Shown one piece after another: positions 42,511 to 49,895 of a stretch of 53,735 bases of DNA; the first letter of the stretch is position 1; every line of letters begins with the position of its first letter. The notes under the pieces were generated by a model. The model ran no database searches. It was not told where the DNA came from and worked only from the letters and a program-made list of their open reading frames with translations. Both the position numbers and the translations under genes were made by a program. Source of the DNA: an uncultured Oscillospiraceae bacterium. Its GTDB lineage: Bacteria; Bacillota; Clostridia; Oscillospirales; Acutalibacteraceae. The DNA is taken from positions 1-53,735 of the forward strand of contig UQOE01000014.1 in NCBI GenBank assembly GCA_900542575.1, written 5' to 3'.

Positions 42511-42633
42511 GTGCGTTTCCAATAAAACCTAATGTAAAATTTTTGTTGGACAGTACTATAACATATCTATATGTAATATGTAAGTATTTTTTACCGGACC
42601 GGGCACTCCGGCATCGTTAAATACGACACAAAA

Positions 42634-42676
42634 TTGAGAAATGCCCAAGCTTATGCCATAATGCAGTTAATGGCAT
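42634..42676 (+). promoter_or_regulatory. Promoter and possible operator of the nitrilase-hydF operon
   Basis: TTGAGA (42634-42639), 17 bp, CATAAT (42657-42662). An inverted repeat ATGCCAT (42653-42659) / ATGGCAT (42670-42676) covers the -10 and transcription start. Confidence 0.65.
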
Positions 42677-42737
42677 TCGCGGTAGCCAAACCGGTACGCC
42701 GACGAATCTTCGCACTGTCTGAGGAGGTATCTGACGC

Positions 42738-43535
42738 ATGAAACTTGCCCTGGCCCAGATGAAAATGGACCGCGAACGGGAGAAAAATCTAAATTGCAGC
42801 CTCGCCCTTCTGGAACAGGCCGGGAAAGAACAGGCGGATCTCATTTTCTATCCGGAGGTCCAGCTCTCCCCTTTCTTCGCCCAGTTTCCCCGCTGCCCGG
42901 CTCTGCCGGATGCCATCACAAAAGAGGATCCCGCCTTCGCGCAGTTCCGAGATGCCTGCCGGAAAAGCGGCATCCTGGCCTCACCGAATTTTTATTACCG
43001 GGAAAACGGAAAGAACTATGATACGAGCTTTCTGATCGATAAGGACGGAAAGATGCTCGGCACCCAGAAAATGGTGCACATTGCCCAGGCGCCGCAGTTC
43101 TACGAGCAGGACTACTACACCCCGTCCGACGACGGCTTTCATGTATTTGACACCGCATTCGGAAAAATCGGCATTGTGGTCTGCTTTGACCGGCATTACC
43201 CGGAGAGCATCCGCACCGAGGCGCTGATGGGCGCCGATCTCATCCTGATTCCAACCGCCAACACCAGGGCGGAGCCCATGGAGCTCTTTGAGCAGGAAAT
43301 CCGTGTGCAGGCATTCCAGAACTGCTGCTATATTGCCATGTGCAACCGCACCGGGACGGAATCTCAGATGGAGTTTGCCGGGGAATCCCTGGTTGTGGAC
43401 CCAGATGGAAATACAATTGCGAAAGCGGGCTCGGGAGAAGAACTTCTATTTGCAGAAATCAATCTGAATCGAGCGGAGGAGGCCCGAAATGCACGGCCGT
43501 ATCTTTCCCTTCGCAGAACCGACTGCTATCTCTGA
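42738..43535 (+). CDS. Carbon-nitrogen hydrolase (nitrilase superfamily)
   Basis: A 265-residue omega-amidase/N-carbamoylputrescine-type hydrolase. The catalytic triad is visible: E40 (LIFYPEVQ), K111 (GTQKMVHI) and C149 (GIVVCFDRHYPE). It hydrolyses a small amide or carbamoyl compound; the exact substrate cannot be predicted. ATG follows GAGGAGG. It is the first gene of a tight operon (12 nt to the next) with the TMEM175-like channel, hydF and aspA. An amidase plus aspartate ammonia-lyase would fit asparagine/aspartate-like nitrogen metabolism. Confidence 0.9.
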   Translation: MKLALAQMKMDREREKNLNCSLALLEQAGKEQADLIFYPEVQLSPFFAQFPRCPALPDAITKEDPAFAQFRDACRKSGILASPNFYYRENGKNYDTSFLIDKDGKMLGTQKMVHIAQAPQFYEQDYYTPSDDGFHVFDTAFGKIGIVVCFDRHYPESIRTEALMGADLILIPTANTRAEPMELFEQEIRVQAFQNCCYIAMCNRTGTESQMEFAGESLVVDPDGNTIAKAGSGEELLFAEINLNRAEEARNARPYLSLRRTDCYL

Positions 43536-43547
43536 GGAGAAGGAACG

Positions 43548-44150
43548 ATGAAAGAGACTTTTTTTAACAAAGAACGACTTGGCGCCTTCATGGACGCCAT
43601 CCTGGCCATCATCATGACCATCCAGGTCCTGGAATTAAAGCAGCCGGGCGCTCCGACGCTGGCGGCATTCGAAAAACTCTGGAGCACCTATCTCATCTAC
43701 GCCATCACGTTTTTCTGGCTGGGCAGCATGTGGACGGCCCTGCATATTGCGTGGGACCGAATCAACAAGGTCTCGCAGAAGACCGTGTGGATCAGCATCG
43801 CGCTGCTCTTCTGGGCCTCCTTTATGCCCTACATTACCAATCTCCTCGGCAAATGGGCGGTCACCCGGACCGTGGAAGGGTTTTACGGCGCTGTTGTCGT
43901 CATCACAACCCTGCACCTCTATTGGCTCTACACCAGCCTCATAAAGGACAACGAAGAGGAAGTCGTCTGCGGCTACCTCCGGAGCGCCGAGAAAAATCTC
44001 CGGATCGATCTGACCATAAAAATCGCCGGGCTGATCCTCGGCCTCATCTTCTATCCGCCGCTGGTCTTCATCGGCGTAATGGCCGCGGCAGTCTATATGA
44101 TGGGCGGGCGCATCTCCTTCCGGAAAAAGAGCAAGTCAAAGCAACAGTAA
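43548..44150 (+). CDS. TMEM175-family (DUF1211) potassium channel-like membrane protein
   Basis: A 200-residue protein with six likely membrane helices. The N-terminal signature RLGAFMDAILAIIMTIQVLEL corresponds to the RxxxFxD...AI motif of TMEM175 potassium channels. ATG follows GAGGAGAAGG, 12 nt after the nitrilase gene. Its presence in a hydF operon is unexpected. The C-terminus is basic (RKKSKSK). Confidence 0.85.
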   Translation: MKETFFNKERLGAFMDAILAIIMTIQVLELKQPGAPTLAAFEKLWSTYLIYAITFFWLGSMWTALHIAWDRINKVSQKTVWISIALLFWASFMPYITNLLGKWAVTRTVEGFYGAVVVITTLHLYWLYTSLIKDNEEEVVCGYLRSAEKNLRIDLTIKIAGLILGLIFYPPLVFIGVMAAAVYMMGGRISFRKKSKSKQQ

Positions 44151-44175
44151 AAACAGAAAGGAGTGCGCAATTAAT

Positions 44176-45393
44176 ATGGGATTAAACAGTACACCGAATG
44201 CAGAGCGCATTCATATCGGCCTGTTTGGAAAACGGAACGCCGGGAAATCGAGCCTGATCAATGCTATCACCGGGCAGGACCTCGCCGTCGTCTCCGACGT
44301 CTCCGGCACCACGACAGACCCGGTCAGCAAGGCCATGGAGATTCTCCCCCTCGGCCCGGTTCTCCTGATCGACACCCCCGGTCTGGACGATACCGGCGAA
44401 CTCGGCGCCAAGCGCGTCAATAAGAGCTGGCAGACCCTAAATAAGACCGACCTTGCCATGCTTGTCGTCGATGAGCAGGCTGGAATTCAGGCAGAAGACA
44501 ACGCCATTCTTGAGCGCATCCAGAAGAAGAACATCCCCTGCGTCATCGTCATGAATAAGCACGACCTCTCAGCGGACAGCAGCGAGGAATTGACCTCCTA
44601 CCATTCGACGCCCGTCATCTACGTCAGTGCGGCGACCGGCTATCATGTCCGGGAACTGCGTGAAAAGCTCGCTTCGCTCTACAAAGTGCCGGATGAAAGG
44701 TTCCGCATTGTCGGTGACATCCTCTCCCCATCCGATTTCGCCGTTCTCGTGGTTCCCATTGACAAAGCCGCCCCCAAGGGACGCCTGATTCTCCCGCAGC
44801 AGCAGACCATCCGGGATATCCTGGAGGCAGATGCCACCGCCGTTGTCTGCAAAGAATACGAGCTCCGGGAGACACTGGAGTGTCTCGGCAAGAAGCTGAA
44901 AATCGTCATCACCGACAGCCAGGTCTTTGCGAAAGTCTCGGCCGATACGCCGAAAGACATCCTGCTGACCTCCTTCTCCATCCTGATGGCGCGGTACAAA
45001 GGCATCCTTGCGGACGCAGTCCAGGGCGTCACGGCCCTGGATACGCTGAAGGACGGCGACCGCGTCCTGATCGGCGAGGGATGCACCCATCATCGCCAGT
45101 GCGACGACATCGGCTCTGTCAAAATCCCGCGCTGGATCCGCGACTACACCGGCGTCGATCCGGAATTTTCCTTCACAAGTGGAACCGGCTTCCCCGATGA
45201 TCTCTCCCCTTACCATATGATCGTCCACTGCGGCGGATGTACGCTGAACGAGCGCGAGATGAAGTACCGGATGGCCTGCGCCAAAGACGCCGGCATCCCC
45301 TTTACCAACTACGGAACATTAATTGCATATATGCAGGGCATCCTGAAGCGGAGCGTGGAAGCTTTCCCCTCCATTGCGATGTACCTGGAATAA
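44176..45393 (+). CDS. hydF: [FeFe]-hydrogenase H-cluster maturation GTPase
   Basis: The 405-residue HydF is the scaffold on which the diiron subcluster is assembled before transfer to hydrogenase. N-terminal GTPase: Walker A GLFGKRNAGKSS, SGTTTDPV (switch I), DTPG and NKHDL. The C-terminal [4Fe-4S] domain has the ligands CTHH near 295-300 and HCGGC near 350. All key motifs are present. HydE and HydG, the radical SAM partners, are not in the window. aspA directly follows (10 nt), a synteny known from Firmicutes hyd clusters. Confidence 0.95.
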   Translation: MGLNSTPNAERIHIGLFGKRNAGKSSLINAITGQDLAVVSDVSGTTTDPVSKAMEILPLGPVLLIDTPGLDDTGELGAKRVNKSWQTLNKTDLAMLVVDEQAGIQAEDNAILERIQKKNIPCVIVMNKHDLSADSSEELTSYHSTPVIYVSAATGYHVRELREKLASLYKVPDERFRIVGDILSPSDFAVLVVPIDKAAPKGRLILPQQQTIRDILEADATAVVCKEYELRETLECLGKKLKIVITDSQVFAKVSADTPKDILLTSFSILMARYKGILADAVQGVTALDTLKDGDRVLIGEGCTHHRQCDDIGSVKIPRWIRDYTGVDPEFSFTSGTGFPDDLSPYHMIVHCGGCTLNEREMKYRMACAKDAGIPFTNYGTLIAYMQGILKRSVEAFPSIAMYLE

Positions 45394-45403
45394 GGTGAAC
45401 GGC

Positions 45404-46792
45404 ATGGAACAAAAAGAACGCGAAGAACAGGACAGCATCGGTATCGTCTCGCTGCCGGAAGACTGTCTGTACGGAATTGAGACGGCCCGCGCCGTCTCCA
45501 ATTTTACGATCAGCGGCCGTACGGTCGCGCCGGAGCTCATCTCCGCCATCGTCACGGTCAAGAAGGCCGCGGCACAGGCCAACCGCGACACTGGCCGCCT
45601 GTCGGAAGAGAAGGCGGACGCCATTCTCGCAGCCTGTGAGGAACTTCTCCGGGAACCGGACCGCTTTGCCGACGCCTTTCCCACCGATGCCCTTCAGGGC
45701 GGTGCCGGAACCTCTACCAACATGAACGTCAATGAGGTCATTGCAAATCTTGCCCTGCAGCACATGGGACACGAATGCGGAGAGTACCAGTTTCTCCACC
45801 CATTGGATGACGTCAATATGGGTCAGTCGACCAACGACGTCTATCCCACCGCGCTCCGGATCGCGTCCATCCGCCTGGTGCGAGCGCTCAGCCTCAGCTG
45901 CAGCAGGCTGCAGGAGAGCCTCCAGATCAAGGAGAATGCGTACGACCGGCTTCCGAAGCTGGGCCGGACCGAGATGATGGACGCCGTGCCCATCACCCTC
46001 GGCGAGGAGTTCGGCGCATACGCCCAGGCCATCGCCCGGGACCGCTGGCGAATTTACAAAGTGGAAGAGCGCCTGCGGCAGATCAACCTCGGCGGCACGG
46101 CGGTCGGCGTCGGCAGCAATACGACGCGGAAGTACATGTACCGCGTAACCGACCTCCTGCAGGATATGACCGGCCTGGGCCTCGCCCGCGCCGAGTACCC
46201 GATGGATCTGACGCAGAACAACGACGTCTTCGTCGAGGTCTCCGGCCTTCTGAAGGCGCTCGCCGTCAACCTCATCAAAATCTGCACCGATCTGCGGCTC
46301 ATGAACTCCGGGCCCTACGGCGGTCTCGGCGAAATTCGCCTGCACCCGATGCAGGCCGGCAGCACCATTATGCCCGGGAAGGTCAATCCGGTCATCCCGG
46401 AGATGGTCACCCAGGCGGGCATCCACGTCATTGCCAACGACAGCGCCGTCACCAACTGCGCCGCCATGGGGAACTTCGAGCTTAACGCCTTTCTGCCCCT
46501 GATCGCCGATCGCCTGATCGACAGTCTGAACGTCCTGACCGGGGCCGTAGATGCCCTGCGGGAGAAATGCATCGATCTGCTGGAGGCCGACGAAGAGGGC
46601 TGCCGCCGCCATCTGGATCATGCGCTGATTCTCGCCACAGTCCTGTCCCCTTATATCGGGTACGAAAAGGCATCCGCCCTTGCAAAAGAATGCGGCAATG
46701 ACCGGGAGGCCTATTGCCGCCGGGTCTTGGAGGAAGAGCTTCTGAGCGAAGAAGAACTTCACAAAATACTGCGGGCCAACCAACTGGCCTGA
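45404..46792 (+). CDS. aspA: Aspartate ammonia-lyase (fumarase/aspartase superfamily)
   Basis: The 462-residue enzyme converts aspartate to fumarate and ammonia. It contains GTSTNMNVNEVIANLA and the superfamily signature AGSTIMPGKVNPVIPE, plus HPLDDVNMGQSTNDVYPTALR. It differs from housekeeping aspartase by the sequence start, and closely resembles the aspA paralogues found beside hydEFG genes; ammonium may be linked to the dithiomethylamine bridge. ATG at 45404 has AAGGTGA upstream; the ORF extends back into hydF but that start has no ribosome binding site. Last gene of the operon. Confidence 0.9.
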   Translation: MEQKEREEQDSIGIVSLPEDCLYGIETARAVSNFTISGRTVAPELISAIVTVKKAAAQANRDTGRLSEEKADAILAACEELLREPDRFADAFPTDALQGGAGTSTNMNVNEVIANLALQHMGHECGEYQFLHPLDDVNMGQSTNDVYPTALRIASIRLVRALSLSCSRLQESLQIKENAYDRLPKLGRTEMMDAVPITLGEEFGAYAQAIARDRWRIYKVEERLRQINLGGTAVGVGSNTTRKYMYRVTDLLQDMTGLGLARAEYPMDLTQNNDVFVEVSGLLKALAVNLIKICTDLRLMNSGPYGGLGEIRLHPMQAGSTIMPGKVNPVIPEMVTQAGIHVIANDSAVTNCAAMGNFELNAFLPLIADRLIDSLNVLTGAVDALREKCIDLLEADEEGCRRHLDHALILATVLSPYIGYEKASALAKECGNDREAYCRRVLEEELLSEEELHKILRANQLA

Positions 46793-46824
46793 ACCCAAAC
46801 AGACAAGGGCTGTGTGATTCACTC

Positions 46825-46852
46825 AACAACTGTTAGTTATTTAGCAAATGTT
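46825..46852. repeat. 28-bp palindromic repeat, copy 5
   Basis: Pattern AACA...GTTAG.TA..TAGCA...TGTT on the plus strand, between aspA and the convergent FAH gene, 16 bp before a terminator hairpin. Confidence 0.75.
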
Positions 46853-46868
46853 AAGCTAAATTGAAACA

Positions 46869-46913
46869 GGACCGCCATTCAGCTCTCCAGCTGAACGACG
46901 GTTCTGTTCTTTC
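46869..46913. terminator. Terminator between aspA and the FAH-family gene
   Basis: GGACCGCCATTCAGCT pairs with AGCTGAACGACGGTTC (two mismatches), followed by TGTTCTTTCTT on the plus strand. Confidence 0.75.
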
Positions 46914-46955
46914 TTATCGTCTCCGCGCGAATTTACGGAGCAATAATAGCGGCTC

Positions 46956-47883
46956 TTATTCCATTTCCGGGTGGAGTTTCAGATCTCTCACCGGATTTTT
47001 CAGCGGCATCATTGCGAACCCGTCCGGGCCCAGAATACGGCATTCTGCGACATCGCCCTCCGCAAGCGGAAACGCTCTCGGTGTACCGGTGGAGAGCACA
47101 TCTCCGGCCTTCCATCCGAAGATGCTGCTGTGCAGCGAGACCAGCCGCGCCGGCCGGTGCGTCATATGTGCCACATCGTTTTCCGCATAAACTTTCCCGT
47201 TGCGTACCGACTGGACGCGCAGTTTCAGAACATCGGGCACCTCATCCGGCGTCACCAGCTCCGGCCCGAATGAGAAGAAAGTCGGGAAGTTTTTGACGAT
47301 ACACAGATACCTGGGATTTCCGTCGACGAAATCGTTGCCTTTCAGGATGGATTCCTCTGTCATATCCAATATTGTTGTATAGCCAACGACAGCTTCTTCC
47401 CAGTGTTCCTCGTCAACGTCTCTGCAGTCCTTGCCCATAATAATGCCAAGCTCCGCTTCGGCGGTGGTACGCTGGGTCTCTTTCATTTTTGGAAGATGGA
47501 TTTCATCTCCGTATCCGATCAGGGTATCTGGCATTTTGAAGAAGCTTCCTGGAAACCCTTTGGGTGCCGCGTCGCCGATGTCGGCGGCACGGTCTGCATA
47601 GTTGAGCCCAATGCTGAAGATCCGTTTCGGATTTCGGTAGAGCGGAGCGCAGACGGCCTCCTCCTTTGGGATCATACCCGGTAGCTTCTCCAGCTCCTCC
47701 CTGCCCCCTGCATTGTACCACGCGGTCAGCCGGGGAATCTGCTGTGCTTCAAATCAGCGAGAACAGTTCCTCCTCCCAGGCCGTCCCTTTCGCGCGATTC
47801 AGATCTTTTACCGGCAGGACGCCGTTTTTTGTCACGACTCCCGCCAGTTCTGCTCCGTCTTTTCGTATCGTCACAAACCGCAT
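46956..47883 (-). pseudogene. Fumarylacetoacetate hydrolase family protein, one frameshift
   Basis: The frame starts at ATG 47881-47883 (MRFVTIRKDGAELAGVV...AWEEELFSLI) behind GGAG and meets TGA about 45 codons in. In the next frame the protein continues without a gap: EAQQIPRLTAWYNAGGREEL, then RNPKRIFSIGLNYADRA and the FAH core (TAEAELGIIMGKDCRDV, metal-binding E residues; LSTGTPRAFPL). Removing one T from a TTT near 47746 restores a 308-residue protein of typical family length. An internal start (47675 or nearby) could still yield the 239-residue catalytic domain, so partial function is possible. The substrate is an unknown acylpyruvate-like compound. Confidence 0.75.
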
Positions 47884-47962
47884 ATTTTTTTCTCCATTCC
47901 TCATCTTCCATATAAGGCGCTATAATAGGAACTGTACCGAATTCTTTCAGGAGGTGTTTTGC

Positions 47963-48940
47963 ATGTGCACGTGTGCATCGTATCAGACCAAAGACCACTA
48001 TTTCGGGCGGAATCTGGATCTCGAATTTTCCTATCAGGAGTCGGTGACCGTTCTGCCGCGGAACTTCCCTGTTCCCTTTCGTCGGAAAGAGACCTTGACG
48101 CAGCACTATGCGCTGATTGGCATGGCCTTTGTCTGCGAAGGATTTCCACTCTATTATGATGCCACCAACGAGTACGGCCTGTCTATGGCCGGTCTGAACT
48201 TTCCGGAGAACGGGTATTTTGAAGAGCCGGTTGACGACGGGAAAGACAATATTTCACCCTTTGAATTCATTCCATGGATCCTCGGACAGTGCCGGAATCT
48301 GCTGGAAGCGCGGAAGTTGCTGGCCAATCTGCGGCTTGTCAATATTCCTTTCAGCGAACAGCTTCCCATCACACCGCTCCACTGGATGATTGCCGACCAG
48401 ACTGGGGCCATTGTCGTTGAGTCGGTCCGGGACGGTCTGAAGATCTACGACAATCCGGTTGGGGTCATGACGAATAATCCCACCTTTGACCTGCAGCTGT
48501 TCCGGCTGAACGACTACCGAAATGTTTCCGCAAAGGCTTCCGCCAGCACATTTGCCCCGGGCCTGAACCTCGACGAATACAGCAGAGGCATGGGCGGAAT
48601 CGGAATTCCGGGAGATCTCTCTTCCGGCTCCCGTTTTGTCAAAGTTGCCTTTACGAAGCTGAATTCTGTCTCCGAGGACGACGAGATGTCCTCCGTCAGC
48701 CAGTTCTTCCACATTCTCAACTCCGTGGAACAACAGCGCGGCTGCTGCGACCTCGGCGATGGGAAATATGAGATAACCATCTACTCCTCCTGCTGCAATA
48801 TGGACCGCGGCATCTATTACTACCGCACCTATGACAACAGCCAGATTTCAGCGGTGGACATGCACCGGGAAGACCTGGACGGGACAGAGCTCATTTCATA
48901 CCCACTCGTCAAAGAACAGCAGATCCATTGGGTCAACTGA
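47963..48940 (+). CDS. bsh: Bile salt hydrolase (choloylglycine hydrolase)
   Basis: The 325-residue cytoplasmic Ntn hydrolase deconjugates taurine or glycine from bile acids. The nucleophile C2 is exposed after Met removal (MCTCASYQTKDHYFGRNLD), with R/D of GRNLD, an asparagine in the GLNFPENGYF substrate loop, N in VGVMTNNPTFD and R in SGSRFVKVAF, all as in clostridial and lactobacillal BSH. Overall resemblance to the Clostridium perfringens enzyme is strong by eye. ATG at 47963 follows CAGGAGG; a TATAAT lies about 35 bp upstream. It implies exposure to a vertebrate gut. Confidence 0.9.
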   Translation: MCTCASYQTKDHYFGRNLDLEFSYQESVTVLPRNFPVPFRRKETLTQHYALIGMAFVCEGFPLYYDATNEYGLSMAGLNFPENGYFEEPVDDGKDNISPFEFIPWILGQCRNLLEARKLLANLRLVNIPFSEQLPITPLHWMIADQTGAIVVESVRDGLKIYDNPVGVMTNNPTFDLQLFRLNDYRNVSAKASASTFAPGLNLDEYSRGMGGIGIPGDLSSGSRFVKVAFTKLNSVSEDDEMSSVSQFFHILNSVEQQRGCCDLGDGKYEITIYSSCCNMDRGIYYYRTYDNSQISAVDMHREDLDGTELISYPLVKEQQIHWVN

Positions 48941-48959
48941 ATCATCCCTGATTGCAGAA

Positions 48960-49008
48960 TGCGCATGTGTCCGGTCTTTCCAACAGGGCACATGCGCAAA
49001 ACTTTCTG
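48960..49008 (+). terminator. Weak terminator after bsh
   Basis: TGCGCATGTG (48960-48969) pairs with CACATGCGCA (48989-48998), followed by AAACTTTCTG. Confidence 0.55.
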
Positions 49009-49024
49009 ATATGATAGATCTGAC

Positions 49025-49774
49025 TCAGGAATGGCATCCGCCGCCGCAGCCGCCATGGTGGTGTTCCCCATGATGGTCGCATTTGACATCTTCCTGATAG
49101 GCGAGCTGCCCGGCGAGGAAATCTACGACTGCCTGGTCGGCAGAGCCTGCACAGCCGCCGTAGAGCTTGATTCCTGCTTCCGAAAGTGCCATCTGTGCAC
49201 CGCCGCCGATGCCGCCGCAGATCAGGACGTCGGCATGCAGTTCACGGAGCACGCCGGCCAAAGCCCCATGCCCTTTTCCGTTTGTGCTGACGACCTGAGA
49301 CGACTGGACCGCACCATTCTCCGTATCGTACACCTTGAAGAAAGCGGTCCGGCCAAAGTGCTGGAATATATTGCCGGTCTCATTGTCATAACATACTGCA
49401 ATTCTCATTGGGTTTTCCTCCATTTCCTCTGTCAGACCGCCTGTTCTGGGAACCGATTTCAAAATCCATCTGCAGCACCCAAACTCAGAATCATCCGAAA
49501 ATTCTACATTGCCGCCACCAATTTCAATGGTCTTTCCGTTGACCAGCGCGTCGGCAATTTTTTTGCGCGCATTTCGAATGATATTCTGGGCCGTCGTACG
49601 CGCAACGTGGAGTCGGGCAGCGCACTCCGCCTGGTCCAGCCCTTCCAGATCCATAAGCCGGACAGCCTCCAGCTCATCCAGGGTCAGGAAAACGGATTCT
49701 TCCGCATGTTCGGCGGAAAACGTTCTGCAGTCCGGAATCTGATAAATGGTTCTCTTTCTCTGCGGTCTTGGCAT
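49025..49774 (-). CDS. DUF134 HTH protein fused to a NifX/NifB-like (FeMo-co binding) domain
   Basis: A 249-residue fusion. Residues 1-100 are DUF134 (PRPQRKRTIYQIPDCRTF with an HTH-like LDQAECAARLHVARTTAQNI). Residues ~125-225 form a dinitrogenase iron-molybdenum cofactor-type domain (IAVCYDNETGNIFQHFGRTAF, ADVLICGGIGGGAQMAL). The tail CDHHGEHHHGGCGGGCHS is a metal-binding cluster. This suggests a transcription factor reading an Fe-S or metal cofactor state. ATG at 49772-49774 has AGGAGG; an internal ATG (MRIAVCYD) also has GAGGAAAA and might give the NifX domain alone. Confidence 0.85.
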   Translation of the reverse strand: MPRPQRKRTIYQIPDCRTFSAEHAEESVFLTLDELEAVRLMDLEGLDQAECAARLHVARTTAQNIIRNARKKIADALVNGKTIEIGGGNVEFSDDSEFGCCRWILKSVPRTGGLTEEMEENPMRIAVCYDNETGNIFQHFGRTAFFKVYDTENGAVQSSQVVSTNGKGHGALAGVLRELHADVLICGGIGGGAQMALSEAGIKLYGGCAGSADQAVVDFLAGQLAYQEDVKCDHHGEHHHGGCGGGCHS

Positions 49775-49794
49775 TTTATCCTCCTGCGTATTAT

Positions 49795-49841
49795 TGGCAT
49801 ATGCCATATATTAATTATAAGGCTGTCTGAGAAAATTACAA
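49795..49841 (-). promoter_or_regulatory. Promoter with palindromic operator TGGCATATGCCA upstream of the DUF134 gene
   Basis: TTGTAA (49836-49841) and TATAAT (49814-49819) are 16 bp apart on the minus strand. A perfect 12-bp palindrome (49795-49806) lies just downstream of the -10, where an autorepressor would bind. Confidence 0.55.
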
Positions 49842-49881
49842 GAAGAACCGCTGTGCGCTCCATACACGCAGCGGTTCTTCT
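49837..49881 (-). terminator. Terminator of the ligase-amidase-lyase operon
   Basis: A perfect 13-bp stem (49841-49853 with 49869-49881, AGAAGAACCGCTG arm) ends the operon on the minus strand, followed by TGTAATTTTC. Confidence 0.75.
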
Positions 49882-49895
49882 GCTTTAGAAAATTA

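Noticed and set aside
45302..46822. 506-codon minus-strand frame
   Set aside because: Antisense to aspA.
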